From assembly GCA_964367585.1 (NCBI GenBank), contig CAYIYH010000004.1:1-64000 (forward strand): a stretch of DNA of 64,000 bases, in the 5' to 3' direction. Every line of letters begins with the position of its first letter. The stretch's first letter is position 1. The DNA is from CAYJGJ01 sp964367585. GTDB taxonomy: Bacteria; Bacillota; Clostridia; Peptostreptococcales; Anaerovoracaceae. Of this stretch, positions 42,122 to 51,863 are shown one piece after another. The notes under the pieces are model-generated. The model worked only from the letters and a program-made list of their open reading frames with translations, searched no databases and was not told where the DNA came from. The position numbers were made by a program, and so were the translations under genes.

Positions 42122-43924
42122 ATGAGCATGGAATTTGCAAAAATTAAAGAGATGGAAAGAGCCAGAGCCCAAGAGTGGATAAATGATGTGGTAAATAGTA
42201 ATGAGCCAACGCTAAGATATAAGAATATACGTCTTGTAACAGACATAAAGCAAATGTTTATGGAAAGTGCAACCATTTATGCCGATAAAGTTGCATTTAT
42301 GCAAAAATTTGACCCAAACGGAGAGTATGAAAAAGTTACATATAAAGAGATGTACGAAGACGTTCGTGGCATGGGTACAGAGCTAATTTCAATGGGAATG
42401 AAAGGGAAAAAAGTTGGTATTATTGGTGAAACTCGCTCTCAGTGGGAGATAGTTTATCTTGCCGCTATTTCTTCAATAGGCGTAGTAGTTCCACTAGACA
42501 AAGAATTAAACGAGGAACAACTGGAGTTTTTGGTTAAAGACTCGGGAATGTCTGTAATAGCGTTCGACAAAAAATTTGAAAAGTTTTTCACAGAATTAAA
42601 AAATACGGGTGAAACAAACTTAGAAGTATTGATATGCCTTGATGGTAATAAGGAAGAAAGTGTAAAAAGTTTTCGAAAGTTAATCGACGCTGGGAAGAAA
42701 AGAGTTGAGACAGGCGACACCAATTTCGAGGATTCGGAGATTCTAGCAGACGATTTAGCAGTTATTTTGTACACATCGGGAACGACGGGAGTTTCTAAGG
42801 GTGTGATGCTTTCTAATACAAATTTAGCATATGATCTTATGTTGAGTCCTACGACCATGCGTGTAAATGATGACGATATATTCTTCTCAGTTCTTCCTGT
42901 ACACCATTCTTACGAGGCTACAGCAGGATTTTTGATGCCATTATATGTGGGATGTACAATCGCATATTGTGAAGGCTTAAAGCATGTCGTGAAAAATCTT
43001 GAAGAAGTAAAACCTACAATTTTATTGGGTGTTCCTGCTTTGATAGAAACATTATACAAAAAGATATGGAAAAACATTCGTAAGCAAGGCAAGGAGAAAT
43101 TAATAAACTCTATGTTAAAAGCAGGTCGAGCTACGAAAAAAGTTGGATTTAATGTAAGTAAGCCATTCCTAAAGAAAATTACAGACCTGTTCGGTGGAAG
43201 AATGAGACTAATAATATCGGGTGGAGCTGCTTGTGATCCGGTAATTATTCAATTCCTAAACGATTTGGGTATGCTTTGCGTTCAAGGATATGGACTTACA
43301 GAATCTTCTCCAATAGCGGCACTAGTACCTGATCACCCTAAATATTATAAAAGTGATTCGGCTGGAAAGTTATTGTTCGGAATGGAAGCTAAGATTAACA
43401 ATGAAGATGAAAATGGAATAGGTGAAATTTGTCTCAAAGGACCAAATATTATGATGGGTTATTATAATAATGAGACAGCTACAAAAGAAGTATTACAGGA
43501 CGGATGGTTTTCTACAGGAGATTTGGGATATATAGATGAAAATCAATTCATATTCATTACTGGACGACAAAAAAATGTAATCGTAACGAAAAATGGTAAA
43601 AATGTATTCCCTGAAGAAATCGAGCATTATTTAAATAAGAGTTTGTATATAGATGAAAGTTTCGTTTGGAGCGCAGATACTGAGGGTGCAAATGACCTTA
43701 ATATTTCGGCTACAATAATAGTAGAAGAGGAAGAAGTTGCAAGCAAATTAGGCGAAAATGCTACTGAGCAAGACATCGAAAAACTTATCTGGGAAGAAAT
43801 TGACAGAGTAAATGAGACTAATCCTGTATATAAGCAAGTAACTAAAATGTATATCAGAAAAGAACCTTTTATAAAGACCACTTCTAAGAAGATAAAGAGA
43901 TTCGAAAAAGAAAATAGAGTATAG
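42122..43924 (+). CDS. Long-chain-type acyl-CoA synthetase (AMP-binding)
   Basis: A 600-residue adenylate-forming enzyme that makes an acyl-AMP and then an acyl-CoA from a carboxylic acid. The phosphate loop is LYTSGTTGVSKG, the A5-type motif GYGLTESSP, the hinge aspartate region STGDLGYID and the GRQKNVIVTKNGKNVFPEE motif ends the large domain. Its similarity is to FadD-type synthetases, and the fatty-acid chain length is not predictable. The ATG at 42122 has AAAGGA at good spacing. The ornithine-racemase-like gene follows 57 bases later. Confidence 0.9.
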   Translation: MSMEFAKIKEMERARAQEWINDVVNSNEPTLRYKNIRLVTDIKQMFMESATIYADKVAFMQKFDPNGEYEKVTYKEMYEDVRGMGTELISMGMKGKKVGIIGETRSQWEIVYLAAISSIGVVVPLDKELNEEQLEFLVKDSGMSVIAFDKKFEKFFTELKNTGETNLEVLICLDGNKEESVKSFRKLIDAGKKRVETGDTNFEDSEILADDLAVILYTSGTTGVSKGVMLSNTNLAYDLMLSPTTMRVNDDDIFFSVLPVHHSYEATAGFLMPLYVGCTIAYCEGLKHVVKNLEEVKPTILLGVPALIETLYKKIWKNIRKQGKEKLINSMLKAGRATKKVGFNVSKPFLKKITDLFGGRMRLIISGGAACDPVIIQFLNDLGMLCVQGYGLTESSPIAALVPDHPKYYKSDSAGKLLFGMEAKINNEDENGIGEICLKGPNIMMGYYNNETATKEVLQDGWFSTGDLGYIDENQFIFITGRQKNVIVTKNGKNVFPEEIEHYLNKSLYIDESFVWSADTEGANDLNISATIIVEEEEVASKLGENATEQDIEKLIWEEIDRVNETNPVYKQVTKMYIRKEPFIKTTSKKIKRFEKENRV

Positions 43925-43981
43925 TAGCTATGTGGATATCATGTTTGTAAAAGGAAATGAGTGAATTATAGGAAGGTATAT

Positions 43982-45088
43982 ATGCGTTATCCAAAAATTG
44001 AAATAAATATAGATAGCTTAAGGCACAATATAAAGCATATAGTTTCAATGGCGAATGACCAAAATGTAGATATTGCGGGAGTCATCAAGGGTGTAAATGG
44101 AATCCCCGAGTGCAGTTTGCAATATCAAGAATGTGGTGCTAAATTTATTTCATCTTCGCGTATAGAACAAATAGAAGCGGCAAGAAAGGCAGGGGTAACT
44201 CTGCCTGCTTTGCTTGTTAGGATTCCGATGTTAAGTGAAATCGAACGAGTAATCGATGAAATAGATATGAGTCTTAATAGTGAGATTATAGTTATTAAGG
44301 AATTAGCCAAAGTAGCAGCATCTAAGAAAAAGATGCATTCGATAATACTTATGACAGATCTAGGAGATTTAAGAGAGGGATTCTTTGATCCTGAGGAACT
44401 TGTGGCTACGGCGGAGTACATCGAAAAAGAATGTGAATACTTATATCTCGCAGGCATAGGAACCAATTTAGGATGTTATGGTGCAATAGATGCAACTCCA
44501 GAAAAAATGGAAGAACTTATTTTAATTGCCGAAAACGTTGAGTCAAAAATTGGTAGACAGCTTGACTATATTTCGGGCGGCGGGACCACATCGCTTCCGA
44601 TGCTCTTAAATAAAACTTTGCCTAGTAGAATTAATCACTTAAGGGTAGGAGAGGGTATTCTCGTTGCTGTAGACTTGCTCAAATATTGGGGAATAGACAT
44701 GGGGAATATGAAGACAGATGTGTGCCGCTTAAAGGCTGAGATTGTAGAACTAAAGGTGAAACCGTCTCACCCAATAGGGAATATAGTCGTAGACGCATTT
44801 GGTAACACACCTACATATGTAGACAGAGGCACAAGAGCTAGGGCTATTGTTGCTGTCGGTAAGGTTGACTATGGTAGTCCATCGGAAATATTTCCTACAG
44901 AAGATGGGATAGAGGTTATAGGGGCTTCGAGTGACCATACAATATTAGATGTCGAAGATTATAAGGACAGTCTAAAAATAGGCGACATCGTTACATTCGA
45001 TATAGATTATGCGTCACTAGTATATGTGACCAATTGTCCAGGTGTTTCAATAGAAATTGTGGAGAAACCATGCACTAATATTGTCTAA
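43982..45088 (+). CDS. Alanine/ornithine racemase-family PLP enzyme
   Basis: A 368-residue PLP-dependent fold III racemase (alanine racemase N-terminal domain) of the branch that includes ornithine racemase of Clostridium sticklandii. The PLP lysine is in AGVIKGVNG near residue 39, with SGGGTTSLP as a phosphate-contact stretch and SSDHTILD typical of this branch. Ornithine racemase makes D-ornithine, the substrate of the oxidative and reductive ornithine fermentation routes in clostridia. AGGAAGG precedes the ATG. Whether the substrate is ornithine or another amino acid is not settled. Confidence 0.82.
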   Translation: MRYPKIEINIDSLRHNIKHIVSMANDQNVDIAGVIKGVNGIPECSLQYQECGAKFISSSRIEQIEAARKAGVTLPALLVRIPMLSEIERVIDEIDMSLNSEIIVIKELAKVAASKKKMHSIILMTDLGDLREGFFDPEELVATAEYIEKECEYLYLAGIGTNLGCYGAIDATPEKMEELILIAENVESKIGRQLDYISGGGTTSLPMLLNKTLPSRINHLRVGEGILVAVDLLKYWGIDMGNMKTDVCRLKAEIVELKVKPSHPIGNIVVDAFGNTPTYVDRGTRARAIVAVGKVDYGSPSEIFPTEDGIEVIGASSDHTILDVEDYKDSLKIGDIVTFDIDYASLVYVTNCPGVSIEIVEKPCTNIV

Positions 45089-45297
45089 ATCACAAATGAA
45101 AATGTCCTTACTCATAGTCTTTCATGGAAGAATTATAAAGTAGACGTTCTTATAAAATCCCATGCGATTGGTCGTATTAAGTTTTTCCATAGTTGGTAAT
45201 AGTAAATACTGTTCGATATTTCGCGGTTTTTAAGGCTCCCACGCCGTGTGTTCTTTCGATTCGAACGCTACCCAAATTCTCGTGCAAAAGACTAATG
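45087..45297 (+). repeat. Repeat family C, copy 2 (module Y then module X)
   Basis: Module Y (45087-45175) starts AAATCACAAAT, contains ATAGTCTTTC, AGAATTATA and TAGACGTT, and ends near CCCATGCGATTGGTC. Module X (45227-45297) starts TTTTTAAGG, contains GTTCTTTCGAT and ends AAAAGACTA. The order is the reverse of 29080-29264. It begins at the stop codon of the racemase gene and fills most of the gap before the next promoter. Confidence 0.65.
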
Positions 45298-45300
45298 TTG

Positions 45301-45329
45301 TTGACACAATTATAAATTAGTAGTAGAAT
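45301..45329 (+). promoter_or_regulatory. Promoter of the EAL-domain gene
   Basis: TTGACA (45301-45306), a 17-base spacer and TAGAAT (45324-45329). The predicted start is near 45336, before the hairpin at 45355-45388. Confidence 0.7.
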
Positions 45330-45354
45330 TGAAATGTAAAAAAGATACCCTTAT

Positions 45355-45388
45355 AAAACCTAAGCTAACTAGTATTAACTTAGGTTTT
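45355..45388 (+). terminator. Terminator-like hairpin in the EAL gene leader
   Basis: AAAACCTAAG (45355-45364) pairs perfectly with CTTAGGTTTT (45379-45388), followed by GTTCTT. It may end transcripts from the racemase gene or attenuate the EAL gene, because it lies downstream of that gene's own promoter and just before its ribosome binding site. Confidence 0.6.
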
Positions 45389-45422
45389 GTTCTTATGTTC
45401 CGATTTGTGGAGAAACATATTT

Positions 45423-47627
45423 ATGAAGAATAAGAAAAACAGTAATATTATAATTATTATAACTTTAATTGTAATAGTAGGAGCTAATTCTCTAGCTATT
45501 TTGTGGTTCAATAACATGGTATTTTCACAGTTGGAGGAAGGTGCAAAAACTACGCTAAAAGAAATGGCAAGCGAGGAAAGAAGAATCCTTACTCTTATTT
45601 TTGATGACAAGGAATCTGATGTTGTCAGCATATCTGATTTGATCGTGCAAATTGGAAATTCTCCAGCGGAACTCAGTGCATATATGCCAATATGGGAAGA
45701 TCGCTTTGACATTTTGAATTTGATAGTAGCTGATATGCAGGGAATTGGCCTAAAGTCAAATGGAGAAATCGCTGATATTTCATCTGGTCCCTTTATTGAA
45801 TTAGCCAGAAAAGGTGAAACAGCTATCACCGATGTCTATATGTCGGAATTTTCAGGAGAGCCTGTTTTATCGGTAATAGTCCCAATCTATTATGAAGAAA
45901 CTATCCAGGCAATAATTGTTGCGGAGTATAGCATACAAGTATTAACCGATCTATTGATATCTTCCACTGATAGTAGGGGATATACTATGATATTAAATCG
46001 GGATGCCGAAATACTAATGCATACATATCCTTTTGAAATAACTTTCGAAAACTTTATGCAGGCAGAATTCGAAGGTGGTTTGTCGTATGAAAAAGTTATA
46101 GAAGACTTTTCTGAATTGCGTGAGGGAAGTGTAACTTTTTCTATCAATGGTGACAGGAAATTCTCTGAGTACTTGCCGGTTGAAAGAGGTGATTTAATTC
46201 TCTTTTTTGAAACATCAGAAAGTGAACTAAGTGGAGCAGCAAATAGTATCACGGTTGGGATGATATCTGTAAGTATAAGCCTGGCCTTGGGTTTCTTTTT
46301 CTTAGTGGTATATATCTTGTGGAGCAGAAAAGATTCGCTCAGGCAAATTGAACAAGTTGCATTTTTCGACGAGTTAACAGGATTGTCAAATCAAGTGAAA
46401 TTAAAAATGGATGTTGGAGTAATAATAAAGAAAGGCAATATCGATGTAAGCAAGTATGTCTTAATTAAATTAGATATTGCTAATTTTAAAGCGATAAATG
46501 AAGTATATGGGTTCGAAGTCGGCAACAAAGTAATATGCGGTATAGCCGATACTATAAGAGAAATAAGCGGAAGCAGTATAAAATCGGCAAGAGTTGGAAC
46601 CGATGAATTTATGATATTTGCTCAGAACACATATATTGAGGATAAAATAATACATGAGAAGATATTTAACACTCGTTTGCTAGAGAACATACCGGAAATA
46701 CGAAAACACATTTTTAACTTTAGATATGGGAGATATTATTTGGAGAAAGATGAAAATAATGTCGACGATATGTTTAGCAAGGCAAGCATGGCGCATAGTT
46801 ATGCAAAATCCGAAAGAGATAAGATAATATGGAATTATGATGAGAAATTTAAACAGCATATTATTAATTTGACCGAACTAACGAATAAGATGGACGATTC
46901 ACTCCTAAACGGTGAATTTAAGTTGTTCCTGCAACCTAAGTATAGATTGGAAGACGAAAAAATTGTCGGTGCGGAGGCTTTGGTGCGCTGGATAGAACCA
47001 GATGGGAAAGTCAATTACCCCAATGAATTCTTGCCACTTTTTGAAAAAAATGGATTTATTATACAGCTTGATAAATATATGTTTGAAAAGTCATGTGAAT
47101 CTATAAGAAAGCAAATAGATGATAATAAATCATATGTACCTATTTCGGTTAACTTTTCGAGATTGCATCTCAAGAATCAAAATTTTATAGATGAACTTGT
47201 TGAGATTGTAGATAAGAATAAGATACCACACGGAGCGTTAGAAATAGAACTAACGGAAACTACTATTATGGAAGATGACGGAAATATTACATCAAAATTA
47301 CAAGATCTCAGGAATGCCGGATTCTTGGTTTCTGTTGATGATTTCGGTTCGGGATACTCTTCGCTTGGGATGTTAAAGGACTATAAGGTTGATGTGATAA
47401 AATTAGATAGGAGCTTTTTCGAAAAAACTGAAAACGATGATGGAGATACTGTCGTGGAAGGAATCGTAAAACTCGTAAATAACTTAGGTCCAAAAATAAT
47501 CGCAGAGGGAATCGAAACACTAGAACAAGTCGAGTTTCTGAAGAGTATAAATTGTTATGCCGTGCAAGGATACTATTTTGCGAAACCTATGCCATGTGAA
47601 GAATTTGAAAAACTACTTTTGAAGTAA
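45423..47627 (+). CDS. Membrane-bound protein with degenerate GGDEF and intact EAL domain (cyclic-di-GMP phosphodiesterase)
   Basis: A 734-residue protein. Membrane segments at about 8-28 and 276-300 enclose an extracellular Cache-like sensor. The GGDEF domain (about 310-460) has VGTDEF instead of GGDEF, so it is probably not a cyclase and may bind GTP as a regulator. The EAL domain (about 480-734) keeps GAEALVRW, ELTETTIM, VDDFGSGYSSL and IKLDRSFF, so it should hydrolyse cyclic-di-GMP. The ATG at 45423 is preceded by TGGAGAAAC. Its last 15 bases overlap the convergent metallopeptidase gene. Confidence 0.9.
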   Translation: MKNKKNSNIIIIITLIVIVGANSLAILWFNNMVFSQLEEGAKTTLKEMASEERRILTLIFDDKESDVVSISDLIVQIGNSPAELSAYMPIWEDRFDILNLIVADMQGIGLKSNGEIADISSGPFIELARKGETAITDVYMSEFSGEPVLSVIVPIYYEETIQAIIVAEYSIQVLTDLLISSTDSRGYTMILNRDAEILMHTYPFEITFENFMQAEFEGGLSYEKVIEDFSELREGSVTFSINGDRKFSEYLPVERGDLILFFETSESELSGAANSITVGMISVSISLALGFFFLVVYILWSRKDSLRQIEQVAFFDELTGLSNQVKLKMDVGVIIKKGNIDVSKYVLIKLDIANFKAINEVYGFEVGNKVICGIADTIREISGSSIKSARVGTDEFMIFAQNTYIEDKIIHEKIFNTRLLENIPEIRKHIFNFRYGRYYLEKDENNVDDMFSKASMAHSYAKSERDKIIWNYDEKFKQHIINLTELTNKMDDSLLNGEFKLFLQPKYRLEDEKIVGAEALVRWIEPDGKVNYPNEFLPLFEKNGFIIQLDKYMFEKSCESIRKQIDDNKSYVPISVNFSRLHLKNQNFIDELVEIVDKNKIPHGALEIELTETTIMEDDGNITSKLQDLRNAGFLVSVDDFGSGYSSLGMLKDYKVDVIKLDRSFFEKTENDDGDTVVEGIVKLVNNLGPKIIAEGIETLEQVEFLKSINCYAVQGYYFAKPMPCEEFEKLLLK

Positions 47628-48329
47628 TTTTTTTCGCTCTTTCCAGTCGGGCATAATTTCCGATACAGCATCGTAAAATCTCTTTGAGTGATTGGGATGC
47701 ACAAAGTGAATGAATTCATGCAATACTACATATTCAATAGCTGAAAGTGGAGCTTCAATTAGTTTTTTGTTTAATGTGATTTGCCTTTTGGATACCATGC
47801 AAGATCCCCATCTTGATGACATTGTCCTCATCTTGATAGTTGGATAAGGCAGGTTATATTTTTTACACATTCCGTGTGTCTTAAAAGCAATTGAATCGAA
47901 GTATTCCTTGCACTTTTCATCATAGAATTTTTTTATGAGTTTTTCTTTTCGATTAAAATTATTTTTGTCACGAATAACTAAATTTAGATTTAATCCGTCG
48001 ATAAAGACAGTTTCTTCTTTGCTTTCGATAACATTAAGGCTAAGCTTTTCCCCTAGAAGAAAAAAAATCTCACCGCTGTTGTATTCTTTTGGACAGTCGA
48101 GATTCTTGTTTTTTTCCGTGAATTTACTGATATGTTTAAATATGAAGTCGGATTTATTTATTAAGAATTTATCAATCCTCTTTTGACTTACTCTTTTACT
48201 TGCAGATACTAATACTTCACCTGTAGACTTGATTCGAATATTAATGTTTTTAACATCTTTAATCGTTAACTTATATTCCAAACCCTTGTTCTCTATTGTT
48301 ATTCTATGTATTTTAGGATTCTTACTCAT
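47613..48329 (-). CDS. YgjP-like metallopeptidase (DUF45/M48-like)
   Basis: A 238-residue protein of the YgjP/DUF45 family. The zinc site is VVLHEFIHFVHPNHSKRFY (HExxH plus a further histidine), preceded by the typical RTMSSRWGSC. No signal peptide or membrane segment is visible, so it is likely cytoplasmic. Its physiological role is unknown. It is encoded tail to tail with the EAL gene, overlapping it by 15 bases. Confidence 0.9.
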   Translation of the reverse strand: MSKNPKIHRITIENKGLEYKLTIKDVKNINIRIKSTGEVLVSASKRVSQKRIDKFLINKSDFIFKHISKFTEKNKNLDCPKEYNSGEIFFLLGEKLSLNVIESKEETVFIDGLNLNLVIRDKNNFNRKEKLIKKFYDEKCKEYFDSIAFKTHGMCKKYNLPYPTIKMRTMSSRWGSCMVSKRQITLNKKLIEAPLSAIEYVVLHEFIHFVHPNHSKRFYDAVSEIMPDWKERKKLLQK

Positions 48330-48464
48330 TATACTATTCCTTTAACTTTATTAGTCTATGTTGTCTCTTTCTTTTACAAAAAATATATTCATTTAAGTGT
48401 ATATCTAACGAGAGTATACATCAATATTAATTGTTTAACAAGAATCAAAATATATTTCTTTTGT

Positions 48465-48494
48465 TTGACTTAAAAGGGGATATTATGATATAAT
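48465..48494 (+). promoter_or_regulatory. Promoter of the GGDEF gene
   Basis: TTGACT (48465-48470), an 18-base spacer and TATAAT (48489-48494), about 35 bases before the start. GGGAGAAA serves as ribosome binding site. Confidence 0.75.
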
Positions 48495-48531
48495 TTATGT
48501 GTAAATTCATGCCAAAATTTGGGAGAAATGA

Positions 48532-50454
48532 ATGAAAAAGTACATAGTTACAAAACTAGTTATTTTAGTGCTGGTTATTACTGCAATACTTCTTTCTATT
48601 AGTATTTATATTATGCTCGATTCCGCTTACGATAGTTTTTATGATGAAGCTTCTGTGCAGATATCTCAAATCAACGAAATATTAAAGGAAAATGATAGCG
48701 AAGTAATCCAAGTTCAAGATGAATTAAATGCTGATTTTCTTGTTCGTGCGAAAGCTGCCTCATATATGATACAACATAACCCGAGTGTAGTTTATGATAT
48801 TAATCAACTAGAAGAAATAATAAACCTTTTGCAAATCGATGAAATACACTTATTTAATAATGACGGTATTATTTTTGCAGGGAACGTTCCCGAATATTAT
48901 GGGTTTAGTGTTCACGATGGTGAACAGATTAGTTTCTTTTCTCCTTTGCTTGATAGCTATGATTTGGAGATGATTCAAGAAGTAACACCTAATACGGCTG
49001 AAGGTAAGCCAATGCAATATGTTGCGTTGTGGAGCGAAGATAGGAAGCATATTGTACAAATAGGTATTGAACCAATTCGTTTATTAGATGCCCTCGCAAC
49101 TACGGATCTTTCATATATCTTTTCTTTACTTACTCCTTCTTCTAATACAGTATTTTTCGCAGTTGATATTAAGACCGGCATAGTAATTAGTAGTACAAAT
49201 GAAGAACTAAATGGAAAGAGTTTGAGTGAATTTGATTTGTATGCGTTTGACGAAGAGCAGCTTGGAACTCCGCAAAATGTGACTATATCGGGAGAGAATG
49301 GCCATATGATGCTTGAACAACAGTCGGATGATATTTATATAGCGTATTATAGAAATCACGCATCAATATATAACTCTACTCTTATTGGAATAGCTATTCT
49401 TATTATTATTTCATTGGCTATCGCTGCAGTTATTATTGTGCTTATTTATTATATGTTAGACAGGATAGTTCTGAGAAGATTGTTGAAGCTTGGCGAGGGA
49501 ATGTCGATGATTGCATATGGGGACTTAGATTATAAAATGAACGTTTCGGGACTTCCCGAATTCGATGAACTTAGTAATAATGTTAATTTCATGGTAAAGA
49601 AAATTTTAGAATCTTCGCGAAAATTCGCTACTATATTTGAACATGTTAACGTTCCAATAGCCATGTATGAATGTAATGGTGACTCAGTAATTGCTACTGG
49701 AAAACTTGCTGAAATTTTGCAAATAGATAGTGACAGATTAAATCAGTATTTAAAGTCTCCGGACTCTTTTATCTCATTCATAGATGATATTATGAATGAA
49801 CCACACCCTCTCGAAAATAACTTGTTCAAGCTCCCTACAGATCTTGGAGAAAGATACATAAAACTCATGCGCTACCACGATGGGCAAAGTGATTGGGGCT
49901 TAATTATCGATGAAACAGACGAAATAATCGAAAAATATACAATTAAACAAGAAAGAGATGTCGATTATCTTACAGGAATATACAATAAGCGAGCATTCTT
50001 CGAGCACTTTGATGAACTAACAATCCGTAGTGAATATCTAAAAAAAGCTGCGGTGCTAATGTTTGATTTAGATAATTTGAAGTATGTAAATGATACATGG
50101 GGACACGCAACGGGAGATGATTTTATTTGTGCTGCGGGAGATGTGTTACTCAATTGCAAGTACGATAATAAGCTATTTGCAAGACTTAGTGGTGATGAAT
50201 TTGTAATGGTATTATATGGAGCCGATGATTATGCTCAATTGGAGATAGCCTTAGAACAACTTAAAGAGGATTTTTCAAAAGCTTACATTATAACTCCAGA
50301 AGGTACAGAACACAAGGTGAGTGTGTCTATCGGATATTCGTTATACCCTGAGCATTCTGGATCATTACACGCTTGTATTAGCTTTGCAGATAAAGCGATG
50401 TATGTAGCAAAGAGTAAACGAAAAGGAACAATCGAGAAATACGAGTTTCAATAG
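48532..50454 (+). CDS. Membrane-bound diguanylate cyclase (GGDEF)
   Basis: A 640-residue protein with membrane segments at about 7-29 and 282-310 enclosing an extracellular sensor, then a HAMP-like linker, a PAS-like region and a C-terminal GGDEF domain. The active-site motif reads SGDEF within ARLSGDEFVMV, a substitution found in active cyclases, and DLDNLKYVNDTWGH is intact. I see no RxxD inhibitory site at the usual place five residues before the motif. It makes cyclic-di-GMP, opposing the EAL protein encoded 0.9 kb upstream. Confidence 0.9.
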   Translation: MKKYIVTKLVILVLVITAILLSISIYIMLDSAYDSFYDEASVQISQINEILKENDSEVIQVQDELNADFLVRAKAASYMIQHNPSVVYDINQLEEIINLLQIDEIHLFNNDGIIFAGNVPEYYGFSVHDGEQISFFSPLLDSYDLEMIQEVTPNTAEGKPMQYVALWSEDRKHIVQIGIEPIRLLDALATTDLSYIFSLLTPSSNTVFFAVDIKTGIVISSTNEELNGKSLSEFDLYAFDEEQLGTPQNVTISGENGHMMLEQQSDDIYIAYYRNHASIYNSTLIGIAILIIISLAIAAVIIVLIYYMLDRIVLRRLLKLGEGMSMIAYGDLDYKMNVSGLPEFDELSNNVNFMVKKILESSRKFATIFEHVNVPIAMYECNGDSVIATGKLAEILQIDSDRLNQYLKSPDSFISFIDDIMNEPHPLENNLFKLPTDLGERYIKLMRYHDGQSDWGLIIDETDEIIEKYTIKQERDVDYLTGIYNKRAFFEHFDELTIRSEYLKKAAVLMFDLDNLKYVNDTWGHATGDDFICAAGDVLLNCKYDNKLFARLSGDEFVMVLYGADDYAQLEIALEQLKEDFSKAYIITPEGTEHKVSVSIGYSLYPEHSGSLHACISFADKAMYVAKSKRKGTIEKYEFQ

Positions 50455-50486
50455 GAATATTTCTCGATTTGAACTATGAATTATAT

Positions 50487-50528
50487 AAAGCGATGACTGT
50501 CCTTACTTAGATAGTCACCGCTTTTTTT
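50487..50528 (+). terminator. Intrinsic terminator between convergent genes
   Basis: AAAGCGATGACT (50487-50498) pairs with AGTCACCGCTTT (50513-50524) with one mismatch, followed by a T run to 50528. It ends the GGDEF gene and may also work for the convergent aminotransferase gene. Confidence 0.82.
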
Positions 50529-50532
50529 ATAA

Positions 50533-51750
50533 TTAAGACTGTTTATATGTAGTCAGGAAATCTCTAATTTCTTCAGAAGCTTTTTCGAGTAGTGAAACGT
50601 TTGCAAGGTAAACAATTCTAAAGTGATCCGGTGTACTATAATTAAAGCCAGTTCCATGAACTAGTAGAACCTTTTTTTCTTTTAATAAATCGAAAGCGAA
50701 CTTTTCATCGCTAGTTATGTTAAAGCGCTTGGTATCAATTTTTGGAAAGATATAGAATGCCCCCTTTGGCTTAACCGCTGATAATCCAGGAATGCCATTC
50801 ATAGCATCATAGATTATTTTGCATTGTTCATAAACTCTTCCTCCAGGTAGCATATCCGGATTCGGTGTTGCGGACTCTTTGAGTGCAAATTCAACAAGTT
50901 GTTGTGCCGGTACGTTGGAGCAAAGACGCATAGATGACAATAAGTTAATGCCTTCTAAATAGTTCGAGATTTTGTCTAACGCTCCCGAGAACATCATCCA
51001 TCCTATTCTATAACCGGCAACATAGTGTGATTTTGAAAGTCCACCAAAAGTTACACAAGGAAAAGTATCACTCAAAGATGCTATTGGACAGTGAACATTG
51101 TCATCGAACAATAATCTATCATATATTTCATCAGAAAAAACAATAAGTCCTTTTTCCTCTGCAATTTTGACAATTTGCAGAAGTAATTCTTTTGGATATA
51201 CAGCACCCGTTGGATTGTTCGGGTTGATTAATATTATACCTTTTGTTTTATCAGTAATCTTACTCTTAATATCATTTATATCCGGAAGCCAGTCGCTCTG
51301 CTCGTCGCATACGTAGTGTACTGCGGTGGCCCCTGTTAACATTACTGAACCTGTCCACAGGGGGTATGTTGGAGAAGGAAGTAGCATTTCATCTCCCGGG
51401 TTTAGGAGTGCTTGCATTGTGAGTTGGATAAGTTCTGATACTCCGTTCCCTGTGTAAATATTATCAGGCGATACACCTGAAATCCCAATTCTTTTATAGT
51501 AATTACAAATAGCTTCACGCGCCACTAATATTCCTTTTGATTCAGAATATCCTTCGGCAGAAGACAATCCTTTTATCATCATATTCGTTATATCAGCAGG
51601 CGCATTGAGACTGAAAGGAGCAGGATTTCCCAAGTTAAGTTTTAAGATTTTTTCTCCAAGTTTCTCCATGCGCATAGCTTCGTCTAGAACTGGACCACGA
51701 ATATCATAAGCTACATTGTTAAGTCTATTCGATTTATTAAACTCTCTCAT
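50533..51750 (-). CDS. alaA: AlaA-like class I aminotransferase
   Basis: A 405-residue PLP aminotransferase that follows E. coli AlaA (YfbQ, glutamate-pyruvate transaminase, 405 residues) closely, for example NVAYDIRGPVL, LKLNLGNPAPF, NGVSELI, INPNNPTGAVYPKELL and the PLP lysine in GGLSKSHYVAG. It would make alanine from pyruvate and glutamate. It lies at the edge of the nitrogen-assimilation genes and reads in the same direction as glnA and the ANTAR gene. A gap of about 110 bases separates it from them. Confidence 0.92.
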   Translation of the reverse strand: MREFNKSNRLNNVAYDIRGPVLDEAMRMEKLGEKILKLNLGNPAPFSLNAPADITNMMIKGLSSAEGYSESKGILVAREAICNYYKRIGISGVSPDNIYTGNGVSELIQLTMQALLNPGDEMLLPSPTYPLWTGSVMLTGATAVHYVCDEQSDWLPDINDIKSKITDKTKGIILINPNNPTGAVYPKELLLQIVKIAEEKGLIVFSDEIYDRLLFDDNVHCPIASLSDTFPCVTFGGLSKSHYVAGYRIGWMMFSGALDKISNYLEGINLLSSMRLCSNVPAQQLVEFALKESATPNPDMLPGGRVYEQCKIIYDAMNGIPGLSAVKPKGAFYIFPKIDTKRFNITSDEKFAFDLLKEKKVLLVHGTGFNYSTPDHFRIVYLANVSLLEKASEEIRDFLTTYKQS

Positions 51751-51863
51751 TTTCTCTCCTTTATTTATTAGTTAAAATATTCTATATTATACAGTAAATT
51801 CGTATAGAGTTCAAAATGTTTTTGTGGAATCAAGGTAAAACTATGACAAGTCGACTGCTACGA

